Assembly: GCA_017302655.1 (NCBI GenBank) | Contig: JAFLDE010000003.1 | Span: forward strand, 34,344 to 98,343 | DNA from: Burkholderiales bacterium | GTDB taxonomy: Bacteria; Pseudomonadota; Gammaproteobacteria; Burkholderiales; Burkholderiaceae_C | DNA: 64,000 bases | Reading direction: 5' to 3' | Shown here: positions 25,946-34,638 of the stretch, piece by piece | Numbering within the stretch: the stretch's first letter is position 1 | Layout of the letters: the number at the start of each line of letters is the position of its first letter | Program-made: the position numbers and the translations under genes | Notes under the pieces: model-generated | What the model was told of the DNA's origin: nothing | Database searches by the model: none | Seen by the model: the letters and a program-made list of their open reading frames with translations, nothing else

Positions 25946-26638
25946 TCAGCTTGCCGCCACTGCCTTCGGACTCAGCTTCGAAGCCAAGATCTCAAGGGTG
26001 TCTCCCCCAAGGTAGTCGCCAGGATCAACTGCTTCATCAGTGCTGGTGTTGCGGTAGAGCTCACGGGCCGTGTTGACGACGTCCTTGAACTGGAACACCT
26101 CGCCGAACTGCTTCTCGACGTTCTTGAAGTCATAGAACACCATCTTCCCGGTGAACCGGTTCTGGCTGCCATAGACAGGGTTGTCCTCTGACGTCTCAAG
26201 GTAAGCCACCGAAGCCGAAACATAGGACCTGGCCGCAGATACAAGATCCTCGTTGCCGTTGAGCACTTGCTCAATCCACTTCTTGTCGTTCGCTTCGAGG
26301 TTGCCCGTGACCTTGATCTCGCCGTCTTTTACGGTGAAATCCCAATCCTTGGCCTTGATGTCAGGGCGGGTCAGGTTAATCGCCTTCTGAATCTTGCCGA
26401 GTTGCTCTTCGATGGTCTTGAGTGCCGCATTGGCCTGCACCATCGGAAGATGCCGGTGATTCATGTACACGCGCTCGCCGAACTCCGTTTCGGCCTTGAA
26501 CGCTTCCATTGAGCGGACGTGGAAAGATGGCTCGGTAGAGGCTGCTCGGGAATTGGCCCCGGCTTGTGCGCCGCCAAGAGTCGTCGCTTCCGTGGGGGTA
26601 GAGCGCGGGGTCGCCGCAGAAATTCGTCCAATGTCCAT
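25946..26638 (-). CDS. Passenger gene in the IS66 compound element, unknown function
   Basis: The 230-residue product is not recognised. The first 45 residues are Ala/Thr/Ser-rich and look disordered. The rest is a mixed alpha/beta protein with an amphipathic helix (VQANAALKTIEEQLGKIQKAI), then DWDFTVKDGEIKVTGNLE and a helical C-terminus. I see no signal peptide, membrane segment or catalytic motif. The start at 26638 has AAGGAGG eleven bases upstream. It lies between the solo IS66 end and the intact IS66 and is read in the same direction as the transposase genes. It could be cargo captured from another genome. Confidence 0.65.
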   Translation of the reverse strand: MDIGRISAATPRSTPTEATTLGGAQAGANSRAASTEPSFHVRSMEAFKAETEFGERVYMNHRHLPMVQANAALKTIEEQLGKIQKAINLTRPDIKAKDWDFTVKDGEIKVTGNLEANDKKWIEQVLNGNEDLVSAARSYVSASVAYLETSEDNPVYGSQNRFTGKMVFYDFKNVEKQFGEVFQFKDVVNTARELYRNTSTDEAVDPGDYLGGDTLEILASKLSPKAVAAS

Positions 26639-26827
26639 CGCAGCCTCCTTGAGTTGGTCTAGTAGTAGCCGAGGTAGGTCTCGCTGCAGATTCTGGTGAA
26701 GATCAGCGACCCCGTGGCAGAGGCCGAAAGTATCGGCATCGCGCCCAGAAGCTTGATGGTGCCCCTGCCGTTCTGTGCGGTTGACCTGCTCCCCTCCTGC
26801 CGTACTAGCCTGAACGAGAGAAGTCCA

Positions 26828-26843
26828 CAAGCGTCCGGCCAAC
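26828..26843 (+). repeat. Inner, degraded IS66 left inverted repeat
   Basis: Matches the element's terminal repeat (AAGCGTCCGGCCAAC) except for the outermost two bases, which are AC instead of GT. The eight bases outside it do not match TGAGTAAC. This end is probably inactive. Confidence 0.7.
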
Positions 26844-26872
26844 CCGTCTTGACGACGGGCGTCGTGTTCAGG

Positions 26873-28405
26873 CTAGGTGCCCAGCGGCCGCCAGCGATGC
26901 GGCAGCAGCTCTTCGATCCGGCTGGCCGGGTGCATTGGCAGCCTCGCCAGCACGTCCTTGAGGTAGCCGTACGGGTCATGCCCGTTGAGCTTGGCCGACT
27001 GCACCAGACTCATCACTGCCGCGGCACGTTTGCCCGCGCGCAAGCTCCCAGCGAACAGCCAGTTCTGCCGCCCAAGCGCGATCGGCCGGATGCGGTTCTC
27101 CACCCAGTTGTTGTCGATTGGCAGTTCACCGTCGTCGATGTAGCGCGTGAGCGCTGACCAGCGCTTGAGGCTGTAGTCGATGGCGCGGGCAGTGGCTGAG
27201 CCGTCCGGTACCTTTTTCCGCTGCTGGCGCAACCACTGGTGCAGCGCATCGGCGACTTGGCGTGACCATCGTCGGCGGCCCTCCAACCGACCTGCGCTGT
27301 CCAGGCCCGCCACCTCGCGCTCCACCTCGTAGAGCTCACCGAAGAACTTCAGCGCCTGCTCGCCCACGACGCTCTGGTGGTTGGCCCACAGCTCGTGGAA
27401 CTTGCGGCGCGCATGGGCCATGCAACCGGCCTCGGTGACACCCAGCTCGAACAGCGCCTTGTAGCCACTGAAGTCGTCGGTCACCAGGCTGCCCTGCCAG
27501 CCGGGCTTGCCGGTCGTGCCGGGCAGCCCCAGGAACTCGCGCACATGCTGCCCGCCGCGCGACTCGGCGAAGTCGAACACCACCGCCCGCACGCTGCTGG
27601 TCTGCGTCGTGCAGTAGCTCCACAGGTAGGCGCGGTGCGTCTTGCCGTGGCCGGGCTTGAGCATCGCCACCGGCGTCTCGTCAGCGTGCAGCACCTGCTC
27701 CCGCAGCAGCTCCTGCGCCAACGCATCGACGAGCGGCTGCAGCTGCACGCCGCACTCGCCCACCCACTGCGCCAGCGTGGAGCGCGCGATGGCGTGCCCC
27801 GCTCGCGCAAAGATCGCTTCCTGGCGGTACAGCGGCAAGTGGTCCAGGAACTTGGCCACCAGCACCTGGGCAAGCAGGCCGGTGGTGGGCAGGCCCTTGT
27901 CGATGACGTGGGCTTCGACGGGTGCCTGGATCAAGTTCTCGCAGCAGCGGCACACCCACTTGCCGCGGATGTGGCGCTCCACGGTAAACACCCCGGGCTG
28001 GTAGTCGAGCTTCTCGCTGATGTCTTCGCCGATGCGCTGCATGGGACTGCCGCAGAGGCAGTTGGTGCTGTCCGGCTCGTGGCGCACATCGCGGCGCGGC
28101 AGGTGCGCGGGCAGCGCCTGACGCTTGGCTTGCTCCTTGTCGCCGCCGGTCTTGGGCTGGGGCTGCAGCTGCTCGATCTCTGCGGCCACGGCCGCCAGAT
28201 CGGTATCAAGCGTCTCGTCCAGCAAGGTGCGCTGCTCTGCGTTGAACGCCTCGGACTTGGCCGCGAACTTCAGGCGCTTGAGGATCGCGTTCTCGTGCGT
28301 GATCTTGTCGATGACGGCCTGCTTGAACGCGATGGCCTGACGCGCGCTGCGAAGCTGCTGGCGCAGTTGCTGTTCATCGAGGGCGTCGAGGTCGTCGGCG
28401 ATCAC
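26873..28405 (-). CDS. tnpC: IS66 family transposase TnpC
   Basis: The DDE transposase of IS66, 510 residues. An N-terminal coiled-coil/leucine-rich segment (about 1-60, QLRQQLRSARQAIAFKQAVID) is followed by a zinc-finger-like region (CLCGSP...CRCCENL), the Tnp66 core with HADETPV, TDDFSGYK and GCMAHARRKFHE, and the conserved C-terminal IDNNWVENRIRPIALGR with NWLFAGS. The order of acidic residues (D, D, E) is complete and the gene is intact. It ends 30 bp inside the inner inverted repeat. Confidence 0.95.
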   Translation of the reverse strand: MIADDLDALDEQQLRQQLRSARQAIAFKQAVIDKITHENAILKRLKFAAKSEAFNAEQRTLLDETLDTDLAAVAAEIEQLQPQPKTGGDKEQAKRQALPAHLPRRDVRHEPDSTNCLCGSPMQRIGEDISEKLDYQPGVFTVERHIRGKWVCRCCENLIQAPVEAHVIDKGLPTTGLLAQVLVAKFLDHLPLYRQEAIFARAGHAIARSTLAQWVGECGVQLQPLVDALAQELLREQVLHADETPVAMLKPGHGKTHRAYLWSYCTTQTSSVRAVVFDFAESRGGQHVREFLGLPGTTGKPGWQGSLVTDDFSGYKALFELGVTEAGCMAHARRKFHELWANHQSVVGEQALKFFGELYEVEREVAGLDSAGRLEGRRRWSRQVADALHQWLRQQRKKVPDGSATARAIDYSLKRWSALTRYIDDGELPIDNNWVENRIRPIALGRQNWLFAGSLRAGKRAAAVMSLVQSAKLNGHDPYGYLKDVLARLPMHPASRIEELLPHRWRPLGT

Positions 28406-28471
28406 GGGGCGTGATGCTGCCGCCGCGCACCGCTTCGCGCCATTGGCGCAAGCCTCGATGGACGCGCTGAG

Positions 28472-28804
28472 CTACAGCAGCGTGATGACGCCGGCCTCGC
28501 CGATGCGCTCCCAGGGCAGGCCCAGCACGAGTGCGTCGAGCTGGGCGCGCGACAGACTCAGCGTGCCGCCTTGATGCTGAGGCCAGGCGAACCTACCCTG
28601 GTGCAACCGGCGCGCCGCCAGCCACACGCCGATGCCGTCATGTACCAACACCTTGAGGCGATTGGCGCGGGCATTGGCGAACAGGTAGGCGTGGTGCGGC
28701 CGCGCCTGGCCAAAGACATTGACGACGCGGGCCAGTGCGGTCTCGGTGCCGGCGCGCATGTCCAGGGGTTCGACGGCCAGCCAGATGGCATCGACGCGGA
28801 TCAA
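28472..28804 (-). CDS. tnpB: IS66 accessory protein TnpB
   Basis: This small accessory protein is required for IS66 transposition. The product of about 110 residues shows the family signature: VEPLDMRAGTETALARVV, HHAYLFANARANRLKVLVHDG, and GVWLAARRLHQGRFAWP. I placed the start at TTG 28804, which overlaps the tnpA stop (TTGA) and implies translational coupling; an internal ATG (at MRAGTE) is the alternative. The frame is open further upstream, but that overlaps tnpA. Confidence 0.85.
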   Translation of the reverse strand: MIRVDAIWLAVEPLDMRAGTETALARVVNVFGQARPHHAYLFANARANRLKVLVHDGIGVWLAARRLHQGRFAWPQHQGGTLSLSRAQLDALVLGLPWERIGEAGVITLL

Positions 28805-29175
28805 CGCAGCAGCTCGCGGGTCCAGGCGGCCAGTTCCTGCGCTGCACTGGTCGGCCACGTGATGCGCAATGCAAGCGGGCCGCGCTGCAGCTCGATGCGG
28901 ATGTCGGCTGATGGTGCTGGAGCCGCGGACGTGCACGGAGCCGTCAGCGCGGGAAGCGGCAGTGCGATGAACTCAGACCGCTGGACCGTGGCACTGGGTG
29001 TGCCCTCGCGGGCGAGTTGGCGCCAACGGTGCACGACGTTGGCATTGACGCCGTGGGCCAGCGCCACCTTGGCAACTGAGGCACCCGGCTGCGCGCATTC
29101 GGCGAGCACCTGCGCCTTCTCCATCTCGCTGTACCGCCGCCTCGTAAACGCTTTGTCGCTTGCCATCGTGTCCAC
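28801..29175 (-). CDS. tnpA: IS66 accessory protein TnpA (helix-turn-helix)
   Basis: The first gene of the IS66 operon, 124 residues. The N-terminal part is a transposase-type helix-turn-helix (RRYSEMEKAQVLAECAQPG, then VAKVALAHGVNANVVHRWRQL); the C-terminal part (about 85-124) resembles the usual IS66 Orf1 end (ADIRIELQRGPLALRITWP). It starts about 50 bp inside the right inverted repeat and overlaps tnpB. It appears intact. Confidence 0.9.
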   Translation of the reverse strand: MDTMASDKAFTRRRYSEMEKAQVLAECAQPGASVAKVALAHGVNANVVHRWRQLAREGTPSATVQRSEFIALPLPALTAPCTSAAPAPSADIRIELQRGPLALRITWPTSAAQELAAWTRELLR

Positions 29176-29356
29176 CTAAGTTACGTGGACACGATCCTTG
29201 CCGGCGAGCGCCGCTGCTTCAAGGTGAGTTGGCCGGACGCTTACTGAGTAACGGCCTTGGGCAGACCCTAAACGGTAGACGGATACGTCTTGCGCAAGGC
29301 GAGTACTCCACAACTCGGCGGGCGCTCGGGAGGGATTAAGTGCTTCTTCCGTTCTG

Positions 29357-29614
29357 TCAGCCGAACATGGCCTTCAGATCAGCGGCGAAGGCGACAACTC
29401 CTGTGATGAACGTGCACGCACCGACTAGCCAGACCCACAAGCTATGCCGGATCGTCCAGAGCAGCGCAGAAGGCTTCCACTGCCACCCCAGCGCGTCCCG
29501 CATGTGCCTTGCATGCACGATGCCCTGACGCAGGCGCAGATGTTCAAGGTATTGCGCCGGGGTCGCATCCCTGCCGTTGCTTGCCTTCATATCCGCTCCG
29601 CTGACTTTGGCCAT
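29357..29614 (-). CDS. Small single-pass membrane protein, unknown
   Basis: The 85-residue product has a soluble basic N-terminal half (AQYLEHLRLRQGIVHARHMRD) and one strong C-terminal membrane segment (about 53-77, LLWTIRHSLWVWLVGACTFITGVV). The ATG at 29590 has a better Shine-Dalgarno (GGAG) than the one at 29614, so the mature start may give 77 residues. I do not recognise the family. It lies between the IS66 unit and the DUF1828/1829 gene. Confidence 0.5.
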   Translation of the reverse strand: MAKVSGADMKASNGRDATPAQYLEHLRLRQGIVHARHMRDALGWQWKPSALLWTIRHSLWVWLVGACTFITGVVAFAADLKAMFG

Positions 29615-29776
29615 GCCAGCATTTGGCCCTAGCTAGGAAGGAACCACGCTGCGGCCGAATTTCTCTCTCTGCCGGTTGGCCGGAACTGGGTGATTTAACC
29701 TATCACAGCGCGCGCAGCCGGGAGACCACATCGGCGTAGTGCTGAGCGAGCGCTGTTCCGCCCGTGAAGCACCCAA

Positions 29777-30529
29777 CTATGCGGCGTGCCGCTGCACCCA
29801 CAGGCGAAGGTTAGGGAACTGGACAACAGTGGCAGACATTGCGAGCAGAGAGATCGCCTTCGACATCTCGGGATCGTCGGGCGCGATTTCCAGCACGACC
29901 ACACGCGCACCGGTCTCAGCACCGGCGTTCTTGAGGTCCGTCATCTTGCCGAAGCCCGAATAGACGTTGTTCCAATTCACCCGGTCATCTTCAGCGGCAA
30001 CAGGCTGCAAGTAGATCAACTCGGTCTTGCTCTGAATCGCAAACGGTAGCTCCAACTGGTGACCACTGGCTCCAGTCACCTGCACGTCACGAAGCAGCCT
30101 CTCACCCAACTCTGCTTCAAGGATGTCGGCGACAACCTTGGTGAACGATTCGGCGCGCACGCGCGGCACCCAAGCAGTCTCGAAGTGCCCGACTGCAAGC
30201 GCTGCGTTCAGCACAGCTACGACGCCCTCATGAACCTGGGAGTCGTTCACCGTGGTGGAGATGACGCCGCCGCGCGAAACGCTCACGTCCGACGCAGCAC
30301 GGCGCACAGCGTCAATGCGCCTGTCTGTGATCTTGATTCCCATGGCCGATGCATGCATCAGCGCCTCGGCGTTGTCCGTAACGTGCACGCGATTGCCGCG
30401 CTTCTCAACATAAACGCCGACATGCTCACCGTCACTGCCGTAGGAAAACGGCGACCAGATGCGCAACGTTTCAGCGTCGAGGCTCATGCACTCGAAACCA
30501 ATGTCGGAGAGTAGGGACTGGCAGTTCAT
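29777..30529 (-). CDS. DUF1828/DUF1829 domain protein
   Basis: The 250-residue protein has an N-terminal DUF1828 region (about 25-120: IWSPFSYGSDGEHVGVYVE, VHVTDNAEALMHA) and a C-terminal DUF1829 region (about 140-250: LPFAIQSKTELIYLQPV, then VVLEIAPDDPEMSKAISLL). The function of these domains is not established to my knowledge; they are frequent on accessory islands next to small partner genes. Here the start overlaps the stop of the upstream gene (ATGA), which points to a two-protein unit. The C-terminal half shows weak nuclease-like alternation of strands and acidic residues, but I see no confident catalytic motif. Confidence 0.78.
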   Translation of the reverse strand: MNCQSLLSDIGFECMSLDAETLRIWSPFSYGSDGEHVGVYVEKRGNRVHVTDNAEALMHASAMGIKITDRRIDAVRRAASDVSVSRGGVISTTVNDSQVHEGVVAVLNAALAVGHFETAWVPRVRAESFTKVVADILEAELGERLLRDVQVTGASGHQLELPFAIQSKTELIYLQPVAAEDDRVNWNNVYSGFGKMTDLKNAGAETGARVVVLEIAPDDPEMSKAISLLAMSATVVQFPNLRLWVQRHAA

Positions 30530-31032
30530 AAGCCCAACTCTTGCTGTCCGTCGTTGATGGCTTTGTCAGGGTGCACAAATGGAGCGTCGGCGATACCGGC
30601 GCGGGTGAGGAACGCCATCCACGCCGTCGACCCATCGATCAGCTCCAGCGTAAAAGGTTCTGCGTAACCATACCCCTCTTCCGACCACGTGTGCTCGTGG
30701 TTACCGCGGACGCGCTGTCGGTGGAAGGGTCGACCCTTGCCAGCCTCGTTTGTGTGGTGCGTGAGCGGCTGTACATCGATGGCATAGATACGCCTCCCGC
30801 CGTACAGCAAGCCGAAGGTCCAGTTCTCCGGTTTCGGCCCGTCTTTGCGCTTCCACTGGCATACGACCATCAATCCTTCTGGCGTTTCGGTCAGGTCGTC
30901 CACGAACTCAAGCGCCGAGCGGTACTCGTACCAAACCGGCTCCGTATGGTTGAGCTTCTTTACCCAGCCCATCGGTCCGACCAGCTGCTTCTTTCGTGCG
31001 ATGACCTTCTGGGCGTTTGCGACTGTGATCAA
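30526..31032 (-). CDS. Partner of the DUF1828/1829 protein (DUF6978-like)
   Basis: The 168-residue protein has a beta-rich central part (LEFVDDLTETPEGLMVVCQWKR, NWTFGLLYGGRRIYAID, PFHRQRVRGNHEHTW). It resembles proteins I recall as DUF6978, next to DUF1829 genes, but this is not certain. It overlaps the downstream gene by four bases. An internal ATG (MGWVKKLNHTEP) is an alternative start. The pair could be a toxin-antitoxin or small defence unit; this is inference from the coupling and the island location. Confidence 0.6.
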   Translation of the reverse strand: MITVANAQKVIARKKQLVGPMGWVKKLNHTEPVWYEYRSALEFVDDLTETPEGLMVVCQWKRKDGPKPENWTFGLLYGGRRIYAIDVQPLTHHTNEAGKGRPFHRQRVRGNHEHTWSEEGYGYAEPFTLELIDGSTAWMAFLTRAGIADAPFVHPDKAINDGQQELGL

Positions 31033-31234
31033 GCGCGAGGAGCCTCCCGTTCAAATCGTATCGCGCCCTCGTGCTGCCGCTACGCGCCTGGTGCGCGATG
31101 CAGACGAAGCACCTACTTCGCACGCCGAGAACCGAAAGCGCTTTTGGCGTAACCGCTGGAGCGGAGCGTGGCCTCCGACGCGGCCCTGCGATGGGCCATT
31201 CGATGGTCAACTCGATAGTCGCGTCGCCAGGCAA

Positions 31235-31268
31235 GAAAAAAGCCCAAGTGAATCAATCACTTGGGCTT
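31235..31268 (-). terminator. Terminator downstream of tRNA-Ser
   Basis: Perfect 12-bp stem (AAGCCCAAGTGA / TCACTTGGGCTT) with a five-base loop, followed on the minus strand by a run of T (CTTTTTTC). It lies directly after the tRNA gene. Confidence 0.9.
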
Positions 31269-31273
31269 GAAGT

Positions 31274-31366
31274 TGGCGGAGTCGGAGGGATTCGAACCCT
31301 CGATGCAGGTTTTGCCCGCATACTCCCTTAGCAGGGGAGCACCTTCGGCCTCTCGGTCACGACTCC
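31274..31366 (-). tRNA. tRNA-Ser(GCT)
   Basis: A class II tRNA of 93 nt including an encoded CCA. The acceptor stem pairs GGAGTCG with CGACTCC; the anticodon loop is CTGCTAA with anticodon GCT, reading AGC/AGT serine codons; a long variable arm and the T-loop TTCGAAT are present. Its 3' end faces the accessory island, the usual orientation for an integration site. The terminator follows within 10 bp. Confidence 0.96.
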
Positions 31367-31392
31367 AGCGAAGCCCCGCATTATGGCAGAAC

Positions 31393-32661
31393 TTAGGCCG
31401 CTTCCTGGTCCAGCTCGAAGGCCTTGTGCAAGGCACGGACTGCGAGTTCCATGTACTTCTCGTCGATCACCACCGAAGTCTTGATTTCGGAAGTCGAGAT
31501 CATCTGGATGTTGATGCCTTCTTCGCTGAGCGCACGGAACATCTTGGCTGCCACGCCCACATGGCTCTTCATGCCGATGCCGACGATGCTGACCTTGCAG
31601 ATCTTGGCATCGCCCAACACTTGCGCGGCTTGCACCGCAGGCCCCACCACGCTCTTGAGCAGGTCCAGGCAGCGGGCGTAATCGCTGCGATGCACGGTGA
31701 AGCTGAAGTCGGTCTTCCCGTCCTGGCTGACGTTCTGGATGATGACGTCGATGTCGATGTTGGCCTCAGCAACCGGCCCCAGGATCTGGAAGGCGATGCC
31801 GGGCTTGTCGGGCACGCCGAGCAGGGTGACCTTGGCCTCGTCGCGGTTGAAGGCAATGCCGGAGACGACGGCTTGTTCCATCTTTTCGTCCTCTTCAAAA
31901 GTGATCAGGGTGCCGGACTTGGCTTCCTTGTCGATGTCGATGTCCCAGGGCGTGAAGCTGGACAACACGCGCAAGGGCACGCGGTACTTGCCGGCGAATT
32001 CCACGGAGCGGATCTGCAGTACCTTGCTGCCCAGGCTGGCCATCTCCAGCATCTCTTCGAAGCTGATGGTGTGCAGGCGGCGCGCCTCGGGCACGATGCG
32101 CGGATCGGTGGTGTACACCCCGTCCACGTCGGTGTAGATCAAGCACTCGTCAGCCTTCATGGCCGCTGCCACGGCCACGGCCGAAGTGTCAGAACCACCA
32201 CGCCCCAACGTGGTGATGTTCATGTCCTCGTCGACCCCCTGGAAGCCGGTGATGACGACGACCCGTCCAGCGGCGAGATCGGCACGCACCTTGGCGTCAT
32301 CGATGCTCTGAATGCGCGCCTTCGTGTAGCTGCTGTCGGTGCGAATCGGCACCTGCCAGCCGCTGTAGCTGACCGCTTCCATGCCTTCTTGCTGCAGCGC
32401 AATGGAAAGCAATCCCACCGACACCTGCTCACCAGTGGCGGCAATCATGTCCAGTTCGCGCTGGATGGTCGGGGTCACCACTTCAGGGCTCAGTTCCTTG
32501 GCCAGGCCAAGAAGCCGGTTGGTTTCACCCGACATGGCCGATGGAACGACCACCAACTGATGGCCAGCACGCACCCATTTGGCAACCCGCTTGGCCACGT
32601 TTCGGATGCGCTCGGTCGACCCCATCGAGGTGCCGCCGTACTTGTGAACGATAAGAGCCAT
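31393..32661 (-). CDS. lysC: Aspartate kinase
   Basis: Aspartokinase phosphorylates aspartate at the entry of lysine, threonine and methionine synthesis. The 422-residue protein has the N-terminal kinase motif VHKYGGTSMGS, the central TLGRGGSDTSAVA and TDVDGVYTTDPR, and two C-terminal ACT domains (about 265-420) that sense lysine/threonine. This is the short betaproteobacterial alpha/beta type. It is the last gene before tRNA-Ser and is downstream of tilS by about 77 bp. Confidence 0.97.
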   Translation of the reverse strand: MALIVHKYGGTSMGSTERIRNVAKRVAKWVRAGHQLVVVPSAMSGETNRLLGLAKELSPEVVTPTIQRELDMIAATGEQVSVGLLSIALQQEGMEAVSYSGWQVPIRTDSSYTKARIQSIDDAKVRADLAAGRVVVITGFQGVDEDMNITTLGRGGSDTSAVAVAAAMKADECLIYTDVDGVYTTDPRIVPEARRLHTISFEEMLEMASLGSKVLQIRSVEFAGKYRVPLRVLSSFTPWDIDIDKEAKSGTLITFEEDEKMEQAVVSGIAFNRDEAKVTLLGVPDKPGIAFQILGPVAEANIDIDVIIQNVSQDGKTDFSFTVHRSDYARCLDLLKSVVGPAVQAAQVLGDAKICKVSIVGIGMKSHVGVAAKMFRALSEEGINIQMISTSEIKTSVVIDEKYMELAVRALHKAFELDQEAA

Positions 32662-32738
32662 GATGTAACGCAGTTACCAGGTGCAAGGAATCCCGGGCTC
32701 GGATTCTGGCAGGCTCCGAGGGAAAACCCGTTGCAGCG

Positions 32739-33680
32739 TTACTTCGTGGCCGACGAAAGCTCTGCCGACAAGCCACCCTTACGGGCGCAGATCCACCCTC
32801 CCGGCGCCTGCCAGCGCGCGCCTTGGCCATGCCATTCCTTTGCCAGGCGCTCCAGCAAAGCCACCGGCACACCATGCGAAAGCACGCTGGCAAGCCAAGC
32901 GCGCAGCACGTTGTGGCGCCTTGCCGGCGGCAAGGTGGACCAAGCGCGGAAGAGCAATCGCCCATGCCCGTCTAGGCAGCGCGGCAAATCTTCAGCAGCG
33001 ATCTCGTCGGCCAGCAGGCGAGCCTGTGCAGCATGGCGCGCCACGTCGCCCAGCACGGTCACCGCCTGCGGAAAAGCGGACTGCAGTACCGGCATGACGT
33101 GCGTCCGCAAGCGACTACGGGCAAAGCGGGGGTCGGCATTGCTCGGATCCTCCACCCATGGCAGTTGAGAAGCCTCCAGCACGGCTCGCACTGCATCGCG
33201 TGGCCTGGTCAGCCAAGGGCGGGCCCAAGAGAGCCCGCCGGTCTGCCAGTGGGCCGGCATGGCTGCCAAACCCGCAGGACCTCCGCCGCGCAGCGCCTGC
33301 AGCAAAACCGACTCGGCCTGATCCTCAGCATGCTGAGCCAGCAGCACCAGTTCCGCGCCGGCGCTTCGTGCCAGCTCGGTCAGCGCCTCGTATCGGTGGT
33401 GTCGCGCCCAGGCTTCGATGCTGTCACCAGGCGCTGGCGAACCTTGCAGGCATCGGCTGTAAAGCGGTACGTCCAAACGGCGACAAACTGCCTGCGCATG
33501 GGCGAGCCATCCATCGGCCTCGGCCATCAGACCATGGTGAACGTGCAGCGCCACCACGCGCAACCCAGCCTCTCGCGCCTGGCGCCAAGTGGCCCAGAGC
33601 AAGGCCGTCGAATCGGCGCCGCCGCTGAAGGCGACGCCGACGCAGGGCTCAGCGGTCTTTGGTGTCGCTGAATCGACCAT
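32739..33680 (-). CDS. tilS: tRNA(Ile)-lysidine synthase TilS
   Basis: TilS converts the wobble cytidine of tRNA-Ile(CAU) to lysidine. The PP-loop [10 protein letters not shown] is near residue 20, followed by [14 protein letters not shown] and [21 protein letters not shown], all typical. The product is about 313 residues and lacks the full C-terminal TilS_C region of the longer enzymes, which is common in this bacterial group. The ATG at 33680 lies inside the 3' end of accA, giving about 32 bp of overlap. Confidence 0.92.
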   Translation of the reverse strand: MVDSATPKTAEPCVGVAFSGGADSTALLWATWRQAREAGLRVVALHVHHGLMAEADGWLAHAQAVCRRLDVPLYSRCLQGSPAPGDSIEAWARHHRYEALTELARSAGAELVLLAQHAEDQAESVLLQALRGGGPAGLAAMPAHWQTGGLSWARPWLTRPRDAVRAVLEASQLPWVEDPSNADPRFARSRLRTHVMPVLQSAFPQAVTVLGDVARHAAQARLLADEIAAEDLPRCLDGHGRLLFRAWSTLPPARRHNVLRAWLASVLSHGVPVALLERLAKEWHGQGARWQAPGGWICARKGGLSAELSSATK

Positions 33681-34620
33681 AGGCCAGCACGCGCTGCTGG
33701 CGACGCTCCAACAGCTCGGCCGTGCGCAAATCGGCGAGCTGGCGCAGCGACTCACTTAGCGCTCGCTTGAGCGCGGCGGCCATCGCCTTGGCGTCCCGGT
33801 GCGCACCGCCCACCGGCTCGTTGACGATCTTGTCGATGAGGCCCAGCGCCTTCAAGCGGTGGGCGGTGATGCCCAGCGCCTCGGCTGCTTCGCTGGCCCG
33901 CGCAGCGCTCTTCCACAGAATGGACGCGCAACCTTCCGGCGAGATCACCGAATAGGCGCTGTACTGCAGCATGAGCACCTGATCCGCCACGCCGATGGCC
34001 AGGGCACCGCCCGAACCGCCTTCGCCGATCACCGTGGCGATGAGCGGCACTTCGAGCTGGGCAAACTCAAAGATGTTTCGGCCGATGGCCTCGCTCTGCC
34101 CACGCTCCTCGGCCCCGATGCCGGGGTAGGCGCCCATGGTGTCGATGAAGCAAAAGACCGGCAGACGGAACTTCTCGGCCAGCTTGGCCAGACGCAAGGC
34201 CTTGCGATAGCCCTCGGGGCGGGGCATGCCGAAATTGCGAAGAGCCCGCTCCTTGGCGTCGGCACCGCGCTGGTGGCCGATGACCATGCAAGCCTGACCG
34301 TTGAAGCGCGCCAGGCCTCCGACGATGGCCAGGTCGTCGGCAAAGTGACGGTCGCCATGCAGCTCGACGAAGTCGGTGAACACCTCGGCGCAGTAATCCA
34401 GGGTCTGCGGACGCTGCGGGTGGCGGGCAATCTGGTAGACCTGCCATGGCGCGAGACCGGCGTAGATGTCCTTGGTGAGCTGTTGACTCTTCTTGGACAG
34501 GCGATCGATCTCTTCAGAGATGTCCACGGCCGACTCGCTCTGCACGTAGCGCAGCTCTTCGATCTTGCTTTCCAGCTCGGCGATGGGCTGCTCGAACTCC
34601 AGGAAGTGTCGTTTGCTCAT
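33649..34620 (-). CDS. accA: Acetyl-CoA carboxylase carboxyltransferase subunit alpha
   Basis: The alpha subunit of the carboxyltransferase that makes malonyl-CoA for fatty acid synthesis. All landmarks of the family are present in 323 residues: [19 protein letters not shown] at the start, [45 protein letters not shown] in pieces, [11 protein letters not shown] and [11 protein letters not shown]. It is 18 bp downstream of the glycosylase gene and overlaps tilS. Confidence 0.98.
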   Translation of the reverse strand: MSKRHFLEFEQPIAELESKIEELRYVQSESAVDISEEIDRLSKKSQQLTKDIYAGLAPWQVYQIARHPQRPQTLDYCAEVFTDFVELHGDRHFADDLAIVGGLARFNGQACMVIGHQRGADAKERALRNFGMPRPEGYRKALRLAKLAEKFRLPVFCFIDTMGAYPGIGAEERGQSEAIGRNIFEFAQLEVPLIATVIGEGGSGGALAIGVADQVLMLQYSAYSVISPEGCASILWKSAARASEAAEALGITAHRLKALGLIDKIVNEPVGGAHRDAKAMAAALKRALSESLRQLADLRTAELLERRQQRVLAYGRFSDTKDR

Positions 34621-34638
34621 GCGTGCATTGTCCTTGCT

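Larger units (their letters stand above)
25560..29244. mobile_element. IS66-family compound element with passenger DNA
   Basis: A 3,685-bp unit bounded by perfect 17-bp inverted repeats (GTAAGCGTCCGGCCAAC at 25560-25576 and its complement at 29228-29244). It is flanked by an 8-bp target duplication TGAGTAAC (25552-25559 and 29245-29252), the size expected for IS66. Inside are a solo IS66 end (25560-25765), about 1.06 kb of passenger DNA with one gene, and a complete IS66 with tnpA, tnpB and tnpC. The inner left end (26828-26843) has lost the terminal GT and has no matching target duplication, so the outer ends moved the whole block. Confidence 0.88.

Noticed and set aside
29253-31240. Integrase gene next to tRNA-Ser
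   Set aside because: The genes here encode a small membrane protein and the DUF1828/1829 pair; none has tyrosine- or serine-recombinase motifs.
31261-33168. Plus-strand frame (635 residues) across tRNA-Ser, lysC and tilS
   Set aside because: It spans a tRNA and two conserved genes on the opposite strand, so it is a high-GC artefact.
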